Shown: one piece after another, positions 22,026-32,046 of the stretch
Layout of the letters: every line of letters begins with the position of its first letter
Position numbering within the stretch: position 1 is the stretch's first letter
DNA from: an uncultured Collinsella sp.
GTDB taxonomy: Bacteria; Actinomycetota; Coriobacteriia; Coriobacteriales; Coriobacteriaceae
Reading direction: 5' to 3'
Assembly: GCA_900542905.1 (NCBI GenBank)
Contig: UQPF01000001.1
Span: forward strand, 62,001-126,000
Length of the DNA stretch: 64,000 nucleotides
Translations under genes and position numbers: made by a program
The notes under the pieces: generated by a model
Told to the model about the DNA's origin: nothing
The model's input: only the letters and a program-made list of their open reading frames with translations
The model's database searches: none

Positions 22026-23129
22026 TTATTGCATTCCGTAAGGCGAAAGCATGGCCCGTTGCGAGCAGCTCGCGAACCAAACCGACACGAGCGCGAACAT
22101 GAAACCATTGGCAAAACCGTTGGCAAACTGCATCGCACCGCGCTTCCACCACAGCAGGCTGCGATGAAGCACGCCGTCCGAAAGCACCATGAACAGGCCC
22201 ATGGTAAACGGAATAAAGCACATCACAGCAAAGGCCGAGAACACGCCCGAGATGGCCGAGAGTACCAAAAACGGCGCCACGATGCCCATCAGGTAAAAAC
22301 CGGTACGAGCTTTGCCTTCCAAGCGCTCGGACTCGACATGGGCACGGCCGACTAGATCACCGCCAGCGGCACCGTTAGTGCCGGCGTGACCCATGCCGCT
22401 AATGCGGACCTCGTCGCCATCGTGCGTGCCGGCAGGAAACTCAATCGTCTGCTCGGAGGTTACGCGAGTACGACCGCTGCCACCGCAATCGGGGCAGGGG
22501 TCGGCCACGACCTTACCGGAACCGCCGCACTCGGGGCAGACCGACTGGAACGTGCCCGCACCAAACAGGAAGGACAAGTCGACGTCGATGTGCCCGCGGC
22601 CACCGCAGCTCGGGCAGGTATGGGCATGCTCGGAGGAGACAGAACCCGAGCCGCCGCAGTGACCACAGGTATCGAAGCGCGTATAGCGGACGGTCTTGCG
22701 GGCACCGTCCTTGGCCTCCTTGGCGTCCAGTTTGATATCGACGACCACGTTGGCGCCGTTCTCGGGATTGTAGGCAGCCTGGCCGCGACGCTGCTGGCCC
22801 CAGGCACCGCCAAAAGGAAAGCCGCCCTCAAAGGGATTGCCATAGCCCGTGTTGCCGGCATAGCCGCCACCATAGGGCGAAGCCGTAGGGGCACCGGCAA
22901 AGGGATTGCCAGAACGCATGGCATCGTAGCGCGCACGTTTTTGCTCATCCGAAAGCACGGCGTAGGCCTCGGAAACCTCTTTAAACTTTTCCTCGGCATC
23001 CGGCTCTTTGTTGACGTCCGGATGGAGCTTACGGGCCTTTTGCTGGAAGGCCTTTTGAATATCACGCGAGGTGGCGTCCTTGGAGACACCTAGAATCTCG
23101 TAGTAATCTTTTTCGTTCATCGTCGCCAT
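22026..23129 (-). CDS. Membrane-anchored DnaJ-like protein
   Basis: A 367-residue protein starting MATMNEKDYYEILG with SD GGAGG. J domain with HPD at 36-38, a Gly/Phe region, and four intact CxxCxGxG repeats beginning at Cys155, 172, 198 and 212. After one partial substrate-binding segment (to about 265) the usual CTD II is missing. It is replaced by hydrophobic helices at about 278-300, 302-318 and 340-355. It probably recruits DnaK to the membrane. Zinc repeats in a membrane-anchored J protein are unusual. It is in tandem with the soluble DnaJ. Confidence 0.85.
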   Translation of the reverse strand: MATMNEKDYYEILGVSKDATSRDIQKAFQQKARKLHPDVNKEPDAEEKFKEVSEAYAVLSDEQKRARYDAMRSGNPFAGAPTASPYGGGYAGNTGYGNPFEGGFPFGGAWGQQRRGQAAYNPENGANVVVDIKLDAKEAKDGARKTVRYTRFDTCGHCGGSGSVSSEHAHTCPSCGGRGHIDVDLSFLFGAGTFQSVCPECGGSGKVVADPCPDCGGSGRTRVTSEQTIEFPAGTHDGDEVRISGMGHAGTNGAAGGDLVGRAHVESERLEGKARTGFYLMGIVAPFLVLSAISGVFSAFAVMCFIPFTMGLFMVLSDGVLHRSLLWWKRGAMQFANGFANGFMFALVSVWFASCSQRAMLSPYGMQ

Positions 23130-23187
23130 GCGCGGCAACCTCCTGCTCACAGCAGCGTATATATTCCGGTAATTCTACCCGAGCGGC

Positions 23188-24420
23188 CTAAGCTAGATCC
23201 CAAAACAGCTCGAACAGAACATTTCCATCGAGCCAGCCCAGGTGTGTCGGTGCTAAACGAGCTCGAACATGGCCCGCGACGACATCTGCCGAAGTAAAGG
23301 GTCCCTCATGGACCCCGAGCGTCTCGGGCACCCAAGTGGCAAGACCCAATTCGAGCGCGCGATCACAAGCGGCTGTCAGCTCATCGGCCGGGATGACACG
23401 AGCCGCGCGAACCAACAGGTCGGACGCAATACCGCGCGTCATGCGACAAGCGAGCATCAGGTCTTCGGCCGCAGCCTCTCGCTGCGACAGGTATTCGGCC
23501 TCAAACGACGTCGCGTCATCGTCGCGCTGAACCAAACGCACACGGTACGCGTCGCCTCGAGCAGACACGCCGGGGAACAAACCTGCAAGACGGTCGAAAT
23601 CCCCAGTATCAAGCATACCGGCGGCAGAACGGCCCAGGCCCAGGTAGCCCCGTCCGGTCCAGTAGGCAATGTTATGGGCGCACTCATGGCCGTCGAGCGC
23701 GTAGCTCGCCACCTCATACGGATGATAGCCGGCCGCACCCAGGCGCTCACGCGCCGCGTCCATGCACGAAGCCTGAAAATCCTCATCGGGCTCGAGCGAC
23801 TCGTCACGGCACGCCATGCGGTAAAGGGGCGTCCCCTCCTCGAGCGTGAGCGGGTAGACCGACACATGATGAGGCGCCGCCGCCAACACGCCATCGAGCG
23901 TGCTCCGCCAGTTTGCGGCCGTCTGCCCGGGAAGGCCGCACATCAGGTCGCACGACACATCGAGGCCAGCGTCCTTCACCGTCGCGATAGCCGCAAGTGC
24001 GCGATTAGCATCGTGAATGCGGCCAATAGCAGCCAGCTCGGTATTGTCGAGGGTTTGCACGCCCAGAGAGATGCGCGTGACACCCGCCTCGGCAAGCGCG
24101 GTGGCGAGCTCAGCGGTCAGGGACTCAGGATTGGCTTCGCAAGTAAATTCAAAGGGTTTGCACCACATGGAGATACGCCGGGCAAGTTCCACCAGGCGCT
24201 CCCCTGCCAGCGATGGCGTGCCGCCGCCAGTATAGACCGTGCAGACCTGCGCAAGCGCCCCGGCGTCGCCAAAGGAATCGAGGCGCGCATACAACTGCTC
24301 AAAATAGGAATCAAGCGCGGCATCCAAATCATACGCAGCAAAGCTGCGCGAGTCAAAGTCGCAGTACCGGCACTTTTGAGCGCAAAACGGCACGTGCACG
24401 TACAGCGCGGTAACGGCCAC
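23188..24420 (-). CDS. hemW: HemW-like radical SAM protein (heme chaperone family)
   Basis: A 410-residue protein with the radical-SAM motif CAQKCRYCDF (Cys13, 17, 20) and the extra Cys typical of HemW/HemN-like proteins. Annotated often as oxygen-independent coproporphyrinogen oxidase, but HemW lineage members are heme chaperones. GTG start 2 bases after dusB with SD GGAGG inside dusB. Confidence 0.9.
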   Translation of the reverse strand: MAVTALYVHVPFCAQKCRYCDFDSRSFAAYDLDAALDSYFEQLYARLDSFGDAGALAQVCTVYTGGGTPSLAGERLVELARRISMWCKPFEFTCEANPESLTAELATALAEAGVTRISLGVQTLDNTELAAIGRIHDANRALAAIATVKDAGLDVSCDLMCGLPGQTAANWRSTLDGVLAAAPHHVSVYPLTLEEGTPLYRMACRDESLEPDEDFQASCMDAARERLGAAGYHPYEVASYALDGHECAHNIAYWTGRGYLGLGRSAAGMLDTGDFDRLAGLFPGVSARGDAYRVRLVQRDDDATSFEAEYLSQREAAAEDLMLACRMTRGIASDLLVRAARVIPADELTAACDRALELGLATWVPETLGVHEGPFTSADVVAGHVRARLAPTHLGWLDGNVLFELFWDLA

Positions 24421-24422
24421 CG

Positions 24423-25466
24423 TTAGGCCTCCAGCGGATGAGCAGGCACCGACTCGCCGGCGGCAAGCGCGGCCTCGCAGGCCACCACGTCGCGCTCGAT
24501 ATCATCGACCAGCGCCATAAACTCCTCGTACGTAGAGCAACGCACCACCTGAGCGCGCCAGGCGGCGGCATGGGGCATACCCTTTAAGTACCAGCTTGCG
24601 TACGTGCGAGCACGCGACATGAGCGGCAGAAGCTCGTGCGTCAACGTCAGGTGCTCGCGCAGAGCCTCCAGGCGCTCGACCGAGGAGCGAGAAGGAACCG
24701 GCGTGCCATCGAGTGCAAGGGCTCGGGCATCGCCGAACACCCACGGATTGCCGTAGATGCCGCGCGCGATAAACACCGCGCTGGCACCCGAGCCGTGCAG
24801 ATGCTCAGCAGCGTCCTCGGCCGAGAACACATCGCCCGAACCAATCACGGGAATCTCGACAGCGTCGGCAACCTCATCGACGACAGACCAATCGGCCTGG
24901 CCCGTATAGAGCTGCGTGGCACAACGACCGTGCACGGCGACTGCGGCGGCACCGGCGCCTTCGAGCATCTGGGCAAACGTCGCGGCATTACGGTCCTCGG
25001 CATAAAAGCCCTTGCGGATCTTTACAGTCACGGGCACATGTGCCGCGCCCACCGCCGCCTCGACGATCTTCTCGGCCAGATCGGGCGTGCGCATAAGCGC
25101 CGAGCCCTCGCCCTTGGTAACGACCTTGCGCGCCGGACAAGCCATGTTGATATCAATCAATGACAGGCGATCGCCCACGCGTTCCTCGACAGCAGCGACG
25201 GCACTCGCAAACTGCTCGGGCTTGGAGCCAAAGAGCTGCACGCAAATCTGCTGCTCCTCGTCGGCCGGTAGCACCAGGCGCCAGGTCTTGTTGCTGGCAT
25301 AGGCAAGGCCCGCCACGCTCACCATCTCGCTATAGGCAAGGTTGGCACCGCGGCGGCGGCACATGATGCGGTAGGCAGGGTCGGTCACGCCGGCCATGGG
25401 AGCCATAAGGAACGGCTGCTCGGCATAGGCACCCAGCAACCGCGTACTGTATTCACAAAGCGCCAT
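24423..25466 (-). CDS. dusB: tRNA-dihydrouridine synthase
   Basis: A 347-residue FMN TIM-barrel enzyme: PMAGVTDPAYR start, catalytic Cys in NMACPARKV, phosphate-binding GSGDVFS, and an arginine-rich helical C-terminal domain. Reduces uridine in the tRNA D-loop. DusB subtype is presumed because it is the usual single Dus in this group. Starts 4 bases after lepA. Confidence 0.92.
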   Translation of the reverse strand: MALCEYSTRLLGAYAEQPFLMAPMAGVTDPAYRIMCRRRGANLAYSEMVSVAGLAYASNKTWRLVLPADEEQQICVQLFGSKPEQFASAVAAVEERVGDRLSLIDINMACPARKVVTKGEGSALMRTPDLAEKIVEAAVGAAHVPVTVKIRKGFYAEDRNAATFAQMLEGAGAAAVAVHGRCATQLYTGQADWSVVDEVADAVEIPVIGSGDVFSAEDAAEHLHGSGASAVFIARGIYGNPWVFGDARALALDGTPVPSRSSVERLEALREHLTLTHELLPLMSRARTYASWYLKGMPHAAAWRAQVVRCSTYEEFMALVDDIERDVVACEAALAAGESVPAHPLEA

Positions 25467-25470
25467 GGAC

Positions 25471-27282
25471 CTACTCGTCCACCTTGAGGATCGCCATAAA
25501 GGCCTCCTGCGGGACCTCGACCGAACCGATGGCCTTCATGCGCTTCTTGCCCTCTTTCTGCTTCTCGAGCAGTTTGCGCTTACGCGAGATATCGCCGCCA
25601 TAGCACTTGGCCAAAACGTCCTTGCGGCGCGCCTTGACGGTGGAGCGGGCGATAATCTTGTTGCCGATAGCACCCTGGATGGGCACCTCGAACAGCTGGC
25701 GCGGAATAATCTCCTTGAGCTTGTCGCACAGGCCGCGGGCAAGACCGTAGGCCTTGTCCTTGTGGACGATAAACGACAGCGCGTCCACCTCGTCGCCCGA
25801 AAGCAAGATATCGAGCTTCACAAGCTCGGATGGACGGTACTCGTTGAACTCGTAGTCGAGCGAGGCATAGCCCTTGGTACGGCTCTTGAGCTGGTCAAAA
25901 AAGTCCAAGATGAGTTCGGCGAGCGGCATATCAAAGCGCATCTCGACCGATTTGCTCGTGAGATGGATCATGTCGGTCGTAACGCCGCGGTGCTCGATAG
26001 CGAGCTGCATGACGGCACCCGTATACTCGGGCGGGCAGATGATCTTAGCCTTGAGGTACGGCTCCTCAATGCGCTCGATACGCGTGGCCTCGGGCAGGTC
26101 CTGCGGGCTGCGGACATCGACCATCTCGCCATCGGTCTTGTACACGTGATAGTCGACCGAAGGGCTCGTGGCAATGAGGTCCAAGTTGAACTCACGCTCG
26201 AGGCGCTCCTTAACGACCTCCATGTGCAACAGGCCCAAAAAGCCCACGCGGAAGCCAAAACCGAGCGCCACCGAGGTCTCGGGCTCCCACACCAACGACG
26301 GGTCGTTGACGTGCAGCTTATCGAGCGCGTCACGCAGGTTCTCGTAGTCCTTGTTATCGATCGGGAACAGGCCCGTATAGACCATGGGCTTGGCCTCGCG
26401 GTAGCCGGGAAGCGGCTCGGGGCAGGGATTCGACGCCCACGTGAGGGTATCGCCCACGCGAACGGCCTCGGGGTCCTTCAGGCCCGTGACCACGTATCCG
26501 ACCTCGCCGACCGTCAGCGCGTCAACCGGGGTCTCGGCGGGACGCTTGACGCCCACGCCATCGACCAAAAAGTCGCCCTTTGCCTGCATCATGCGCAAGG
26601 TATCGCCCTTTTTGATGGAGCCGTCAAAGATGCGCACCGTGGCGACGACGCCACGATACTCGTCGAAGTATGAATCCAGAATGAGTGCCTTGAGCGGCGC
26701 GTTCGCATCGCCCTTGGGCGGAGAGATCAGAAAAACAATGGACTCCAGCAGATCGTGGATGCCCTCGCCGGTCTTGCCCGAGACACACACGGCATCATCG
26801 GCAGGGATCGCCAGGTCATCCTCGATCTCGGTCTTAACCTCATCGGGATGGGCCGAGGGCAGGTCGATCTTGTTGATGGCCGGCACAATGTCCAGATTGG
26901 CGTTCATGGCGAGCGTCGCGTTAGAGACGGTCTGCGCCTCGACGCCCTGCGTGGCGTCGACAACGAGCACCGCGCCCTCACAGGCTGCCAGCGAGCGCGA
27001 GACCTCATAGGTAAAGTCCACGTGGCCCGGCGTATCGATCAAATTGAACTGATACGTCTCGCCATCGTCGGCGTCATAAGACACGCGAACGGCATTGGAC
27101 TTGATCGTGATGCCGCGCTCGCGCTCGATATCCATGGTGTCGAGCAGCTGCGACTCCATGTCGCGTTCGTCGACGGTATGGGTGAGCTCGAGGATGCGAT
27201 CGCTGATCGTGGACTTGCCATGGTCGATGTGCGCAACGATTGAGAAGTTGCGGATGTGGGAAATGTCAATTGAAGTATTCAT
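25471..27282 (-). CDS. lepA: Elongation factor 4 (LepA)
   Basis: A 603-residue translational GTPase starting MNTSIDISHIRNF. G1 AHIDHGKST, G3 DTPGHVDF, G4 NKID are present. The order is domain II, EF-G-like III and V, then the LepA-specific C-terminal domain (KMKAIG-rich basic region). It back-translocates or remodels ribosomes and affects initiation. The start at 27,282 rather than 27,342 follows family conservation; the SD is weak. Confidence 0.96.
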   Translation of the reverse strand: MNTSIDISHIRNFSIVAHIDHGKSTISDRILELTHTVDERDMESQLLDTMDIERERGITIKSNAVRVSYDADDGETYQFNLIDTPGHVDFTYEVSRSLAACEGAVLVVDATQGVEAQTVSNATLAMNANLDIVPAINKIDLPSAHPDEVKTEIEDDLAIPADDAVCVSGKTGEGIHDLLESIVFLISPPKGDANAPLKALILDSYFDEYRGVVATVRIFDGSIKKGDTLRMMQAKGDFLVDGVGVKRPAETPVDALTVGEVGYVVTGLKDPEAVRVGDTLTWASNPCPEPLPGYREAKPMVYTGLFPIDNKDYENLRDALDKLHVNDPSLVWEPETSVALGFGFRVGFLGLLHMEVVKERLEREFNLDLIATSPSVDYHVYKTDGEMVDVRSPQDLPEATRIERIEEPYLKAKIICPPEYTGAVMQLAIEHRGVTTDMIHLTSKSVEMRFDMPLAELILDFFDQLKSRTKGYASLDYEFNEYRPSELVKLDILLSGDEVDALSFIVHKDKAYGLARGLCDKLKEIIPRQLFEVPIQGAIGNKIIARSTVKARRKDVLAKCYGGDISRKRKLLEKQKEGKKRMKAIGSVEVPQEAFMAILKVDE

Positions 27283-27307
27283 GCGGACTATCTTACCCGA
27301 GCGGTAC

Positions 27308-27344
27308 AAAAAATGGAGCCTGTTCCATAAAACAGGCTCCATTT
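27308..27344 (-). terminator. Rho-independent terminator of rpsT
   Basis: A 14-base perfect stem (27,311-27,324 with 27,331-27,344; AAATGGAGCCTGTT) with 6-base loop and six T residues in the leftward direction. Confidence 0.9.
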
Positions 27345-27378
27345 ATGCGCGTAATCTGTGTGGTGTGAAATTTACAAC

Positions 27379-27645
27379 TTAGGCGTTGATGCTGTTCACG
27401 AGCTTGGCAAGACCGGACTTGCGGTTGGAAGCCTGGTTCTTGTGGATAACATGCTTGGCGGCAGCCATGTCGAGACGCTTGGTGACGGTCTTGAGGGCAG
27501 CCTGGGCCTTCTCGGCGTCGCCCTCGGCGACGGCGGACTGGACGTGCTTGGTCAGCGTCTTGAGCTCGGACTTGACAGCCTTGTTACGCATGCGAGCTGC
27601 CTCATTGGTGCGGATACGCTTCTTCTGAGACTTGATGTTTGCCAC
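27379..27645 (-). CDS. rpsT: 30S ribosomal protein bS20
   Basis: An 88-residue basic helical protein (ANIKSQKKRIRTNEAARMRN start, ANRKSGLAKLV end) matching bS20. GTG start at 27,645 with SD AAAGGAA. A strong terminator follows, so it is monocistronic. Confidence 0.96.
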   Translation of the reverse strand: MANIKSQKKRIRTNEAARMRNKAVKSELKTLTKHVQSAVAEGDAEKAQAALKTVTKRLDMAAAKHVIHKNQASNRKSGLAKLVNSINA

Positions 27646-27778
27646 TTCTGGAGTTCCTTTCGAGTTCTTTGCAAAAAATGTATGACACCTCTGAGACACG
27701 GTGAGGTCATGCAAGCGCCTACTATAGCACGCTCCCTCTCAAAGGGATAGAACGAATTTGTCAAATAGGCAGGTATCA

Positions 27779-28741
27779 TCACGATTTTCTCAAGATGTTC
27801 GTAATCCAGAGCAAAAGCGCAGTCCGAGAATCGGCCGAACCCTTGAGCGCGAGCTCTACATCGACCGCCCCCTCGAGCGCTGCGACGAGCTCTGCCATCG
27901 AAAAGCGACGTGCCCAGGTCAGGTGATTCTTGACCTGCCAGGACTGGAGCTTGAGCGTTGCGGCCAGCTCACGACCCTGTCCGCGCGCATCGAGCGCCTT
28001 GGCGACGATAAGCTCGCGGATGCGGCCGCACAGCAACGTGTAAGTCCACACGTAGCTCTTGGCGGGCAATAGATTGAAAAGCTCAAGCGAGCGTCGCATG
28101 TCACGGGCCGAGACCGCATTGAGAAAGTCCCAGGGCTGGACCTCGGCCGTACGTACAATCCAGCGCTCCACATCGGCAAGCTCAATTTGGGGCGCCTCGA
28201 CCATCTGGGCAAGCTTAACCAAGTCGTTATCGAGCATGCGAGTGTTTTCACCCGAACGCGAGACGAGTTCCTCGGCGGCCGCCGTCGAGATCGACTTGCC
28301 GTGCTGCGTCGCCATCTGCTGCACGCGACGCGGCAGCTCCCAGCGCTTGGTGCCGGAGCAATCGATCACGGCCTTCTTGTCGATTTTGGCGATCGCCTTA
28401 TACAGGCGCGTGTTCTTGGCAAGCGAGTCGGCGATGATGAGGCAGACCGTTGTGGGGCTGGGACTCGCCAGATACTCAACGAGCGGCTCCGAGACCGCCT
28501 TAGCGAGCTTTGAGCAGCCATCAAGGATTACCAGGCGAAACTCGCTGCCCATCGGAAAGGTGTTAAGCGATCCGATAATGGACTCGATATCGGGGTCCTT
28601 GGTCATGTCGCGCTCGTCGATGTTGAACTCGACCATGCCCGTCTTTTCCAGACGCGCTTTCATGCGCGAGACGGCGTGATCGCGCTTGACTCCGTCGGTA
28701 CCGACGATCAGATATGCCGGCAGCAGACCGATTTCGGACAT
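27779..28741 (-). CDS. holA: DNA polymerase III delta subunit
   Basis: A 320-residue HolA starting MSEIGLLPAYLIVG with SD GGGAGGGGAG. AAA+-like clamp-loader fold (YLIVGTDGVKRDHAV) and C-terminal collar domain (LTWARRFSMAELVAAL). It opens the beta clamp. Located downstream of comEC-comEA, the standard comEC-holA-rpsT order of Gram-positives. Confidence 0.93.
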   Translation of the reverse strand: MSEIGLLPAYLIVGTDGVKRDHAVSRMKARLEKTGMVEFNIDERDMTKDPDIESIIGSLNTFPMGSEFRLVILDGCSKLAKAVSEPLVEYLASPSPTTVCLIIADSLAKNTRLYKAIAKIDKKAVIDCSGTKRWELPRRVQQMATQHGKSISTAAAEELVSRSGENTRMLDNDLVKLAQMVEAPQIELADVERWIVRTAEVQPWDFLNAVSARDMRRSLELFNLLPAKSYVWTYTLLCGRIRELIVAKALDARGQGRELAATLKLQSWQVKNHLTWARRFSMAELVAALEGAVDVELALKGSADSRTALLLWITNILRKS

Positions 28742-28819
28742 TGCGCTCCCCTCCCGCAGGCCTTCGTATTCGTTCCGTGCCATTCTAGCCCAGGGGCCCA
28801 CCACACGCCAACGACGTCG

Positions 28820-31123
28820 TCACGGTCGCTGGCATCGCATCGCAAAGCCATTCGCAGTTGGCGTGACGGTAATGTCGCCGTGTTCGATGGTGCACGCGAA
28901 CACGCCGCCCGCTTCCTTAACGGCATCGATGCAGGCATCGGACGGATGGCCGTATCGATTCCCCTCGCCCGCGCTCGCGAGGGAAAGCTCGGGCTTCAGG
29001 ACGTCCAGCAACTCACCATCGACTGAAACCTTAGAGCCGTGATGCCCAAGTTTAAGTACATCGATATCTCCCACCTCCTGCACGAATTCCCGTTCTTGAT
29101 CGAGCTCGGCATCACCGGTGAGGAGCACACGCAGGCCCTTGCCTTCCTGAACATAAGAGAGCAGCAGGACAAGCGAGTCCTCATTTCCCTCGCCATCCAC
29201 GGACTCGAATGGCCACATCACGCGGGCGCAAAATGAGCCGATGTCGACCGTATCCCCACGGCGCACCTGCCGATACTCCACGCCAGGTCGGTTCAATACC
29301 TCGGCAGGAGCATCCTCCAGCGCATCCGCCGCCACGGCAATCGTTCTGACCGAAAACTGATCGAGCACGGCAGGCAGACCACCCCAGTGGTCCTCATCCC
29401 AATGCGTCACAAAGACGGCATCGATATGGTGCACGTTATTGCGAACCAACGCCGCCACCACGCGCTCGTCGAGCCCGCAGTCGACGAGTGCCACTGCGCT
29501 GCCCTGGCGAATAAGAATCGCATCGGCCTGGCCCACATCGAGCACCGTCACCGAAGGCGGCGCGAATCGATCCCAGTAGACGTACGGAATCGCAGCCAAG
29601 AGCACCAGGCATGAAAGCCCCACCGCCATAGGACGTGCGCGGGGACGCGGCCACCAGACCAGCAGAACCGCTAGCACACACGGCACTAGGTAAATCCACA
29701 TGCTATCGGGCGGCACGCTCACGGATGCACCCGGCACGGCGGCAAACAGCTGCTCAAAGAACAGGACGCAGCGAGCGACAATCATGGGCACCACGAGCGC
29801 CCAAGTCCGCAACGGCGCCACGAGCGAAAAGGGAACCAGCACGACGGACACAGCAAGCAGTACGCTCACCACCGGGCCGATGACCGCATTTGCCAACGGA
29901 GCAATGAGCGAGAACGTACCGAAGGCGGGAATGGTAATGGGAAGAGTCGCCAGTTGCGAGCACAGCGTGACGGAAAGCATGCTGGCAACGCCCGATGGCA
30001 CACCCAGCTCACCCAAAGCGTAGGTCGCATAGGGGCAAAAGCACAGAATGGCAAAGACGCTGACACATGAAAGCTGAAAGCCCAACTCGAACAGCACCGT
30101 CGGTCGCAGTAGCACAAAGATGGACATGGTTACGAAGAGTGCCGATGCGCCGTGCCGGCGACGCCCCGCGCCGTTTACGACAAGCGTCGCGAACACCATG
30201 CAGCACGCGCGCACGGCCGAGGGAGACGCGCCCGTAAAGGCAGCGTAGCCCACAAGCGTTATCGCCAATATCACCCGCCGAAGACCACGTGAACACCGAG
30301 TCTTTTGCAATACGCCCTCAATTACAAACCCCACGATAGACAAATGGCTGCCGGAGACGGCGATAAGATGCGCCGTACCCGTCACCGAAAACCAGTCGCC
30401 CGCCTGCTGGGCGCGCAGCTCGGCCGAACGACCGCAGACGACACCGGCTATGAGCGCACGCGCCGGGTCGGTCGCAGGCGCAATGGACGCAAGCAACTCA
30501 TTTCGCAGCCGAAGCAGCGGCCCCGGAGAGCCCTCATCGACCGACAAAATCCGAACGGCTTTAACCTTGCGCACCTCGCCTCGGAGCACGCGCGATCGTC
30601 CATATGCATCGTTCTCAAAACGTGAAACGCGACCGATAACACGCACGTGCGCCCCGACCTTGAGCTCACGATCACACGATAGGCGAACCGTTGCCAAGTT
30701 CTTACCGTCCGCGCGTGCCTCGCAGGTATAGGAATACACGTCGTCGTTTATGGATGGATCACCCTGCACGACAAACTCGAGGCCGCTTGCCGCTCGACCG
30801 TCGAGCGCCCTCGAGGCGCTGAGCGCACCCACAGCCCACCACGCCGAGACGACCGCTCCCGCCACGAGACCGACGGACGCGGCATACAGCCACCGCTTCA
30901 AAGGGGCAAGCCTCGCACAAGAGTGAGCCAGCACAACGAAAACCGCTGCCGCAACGGGAATGGCCCATAGCGGCCCGACCGCCGTCGCCCGCTCCCTCAG
31001 CAGCGCATCAGCGGCTATGCTGAGCACCAAGGCGCAGCTCACGCACATGCCGGCACACAGGGCCATCGTCCACGGAATCAGGGGCCGCGGAGGTATCACG
31101 TGCTCTCGCTCGGTCGCACTCAT
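28820..31123 (-). CDS. comEC: DNA uptake channel ComEC/Rec2
   Basis: A 767-residue protein. N-terminal membrane helices and an OB-type DUF4131 region, a Competence domain with about eight further helices (from AGVVCGRSAELRAQQAGD), and a C-terminal metallo-beta-lactamase domain with THWDEDHWGG (HxDxDH). It moves single-stranded DNA across the membrane in natural transformation. ATGA overlap with comEA sets the start at 31,123. Confidence 0.93.
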   Translation of the reverse strand: MSATEREHVIPPRPLIPWTMALCAGMCVSCALVLSIAADALLRERATAVGPLWAIPVAAAVFVVLAHSCARLAPLKRWLYAASVGLVAGAVVSAWWAVGALSASRALDGRAASGLEFVVQGDPSINDDVYSYTCEARADGKNLATVRLSCDRELKVGAHVRVIGRVSRFENDAYGRSRVLRGEVRKVKAVRILSVDEGSPGPLLRLRNELLASIAPATDPARALIAGVVCGRSAELRAQQAGDWFSVTGTAHLIAVSGSHLSIVGFVIEGVLQKTRCSRGLRRVILAITLVGYAAFTGASPSAVRACCMVFATLVVNGAGRRRHGASALFVTMSIFVLLRPTVLFELGFQLSCVSVFAILCFCPYATYALGELGVPSGVASMLSVTLCSQLATLPITIPAFGTFSLIAPLANAVIGPVVSVLLAVSVVLVPFSLVAPLRTWALVVPMIVARCVLFFEQLFAAVPGASVSVPPDSMWIYLVPCVLAVLLVWWPRPRARPMAVGLSCLVLLAAIPYVYWDRFAPPSVTVLDVGQADAILIRQGSAVALVDCGLDERVVAALVRNNVHHIDAVFVTHWDEDHWGGLPAVLDQFSVRTIAVAADALEDAPAEVLNRPGVEYRQVRRGDTVDIGSFCARVMWPFESVDGEGNEDSLVLLLSYVQEGKGLRVLLTGDAELDQEREFVQEVGDIDVLKLGHHGSKVSVDGELLDVLKPELSLASAGEGNRYGHPSDACIDAVKEAGGVFACTIEHGDITVTPTANGFAMRCQRP

Positions 31124-31833
31124 ACGCAGATGCAATCTTTGATTTTGGCAAGCTTCTTCTCGCCGATTCCCGACACGCGCATCAGATCGTCAACCGAAGC
31201 AAAAGCACCGTTCTTTGTCCGCTCATCGATAATCGACTGTGCCATTGAGGGACCGATTCCCGAGAGCGTCTGCAGCTCTGCCGAGCTTGCCGTATTAATG
31301 TTTACTAGGCCTGTTGCGCCACCGACGCCTGATGATGCGGAAGCCCCACCATCAACACCGGCTTCCGCAATGGACACCTGCTGCTCCCCTACCGTTGGAA
31401 CGTGAATTTTTTGTCCATCAGTGACCTTGGATGCACGATTAAGCCCCGTAACGTCTGCTTCGGGCGCCAGCCCGCCGGCGGCATCAATCGCCTGAGCCAC
31501 CCGCGCCCCGTCTTTGAGGCGATATACACCGGGTGACACCACGGCGCCATCAACATCGACATAGACCTCTGCCGCGGCAGACGCCTTAGGCGAAGAGCCT
31601 TCGGATGTCTTTCCGCTCGAAGCATCGCCGGATCCCGGCACCACTAACGTGCCCGAACCATCAGTGCGCTCAAACGACACACCGCCGGCACCGCCGCCAA
31701 GGTTCGCCATCGCCAGCCCACTCGCCATCGCAATGACGACCAGTATCGCCATCACCACTGCCTTATGACCGAGCAGCTTGCCCGCCCAGCGGTCCATCTT
31801 TTTGACTCGTTCGTGTTGTTCGCGCTGCGCCAT
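31120..31833 (-). CDS. comEA: Competence DNA receptor ComEA
   Basis: A 237-residue protein starting MAQREQHERVKK with SD GGGAGG. One membrane anchor (VVMAILVVIAMASGLAMA), a Ser/Gly-rich linker, an SLBB-like domain (GVYRLKDGARVAQAIDAAGG) and two helix-hairpin-helix motifs (LQTLSGIGPSMAQSI, LMRVSGIGEKKLAKI) that bind double-stranded DNA. It is coupled to comEC. Confidence 0.93.
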   Translation of the reverse strand: MAQREQHERVKKMDRWAGKLLGHKAVVMAILVVIAMASGLAMANLGGGAGGVSFERTDGSGTLVVPGSGDASSGKTSEGSSPKASAAAEVYVDVDGAVVSPGVYRLKDGARVAQAIDAAGGLAPEADVTGLNRASKVTDGQKIHVPTVGEQQVSIAEAGVDGGASASSGVGGATGLVNINTASSAELQTLSGIGPSMAQSIIDERTKNGAFASVDDLMRVSGIGEKKLAKIKDCICV

Positions 31834-32002
31834 AGCAAAACCTCCCAACACCATCGTGTCAGGAAAGGAGCTCCACAACAGCCACGCCCCAAAACCGGTT
31901 TTTGCGGTCAAACCAAAAACCGACCAAAACCTTGCACAAATCTGTCCATTTATTCAGGCAAACGTCAGCAAATGAACACTTAGCCGCAAAATGCCCAGAT
32001 AG

Positions 32003-32036
32003 CAAAAGACCGACGATGCAGGCGCATCGTCGGTCT
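32003..32036 (-). terminator. Rho-independent terminator of thiI operon
   Basis: A 13-base perfect stem AGACCGACGATGC (32,007-32,019) with 32,024-32,036, 4-base loop, then TTTT leftward. Lies 11 bases after thiI. The remaining gap to comEA (about 170 bases) shows no gene. Confidence 0.85.
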
Positions 32037-32046
32037 ATGCACAAAT

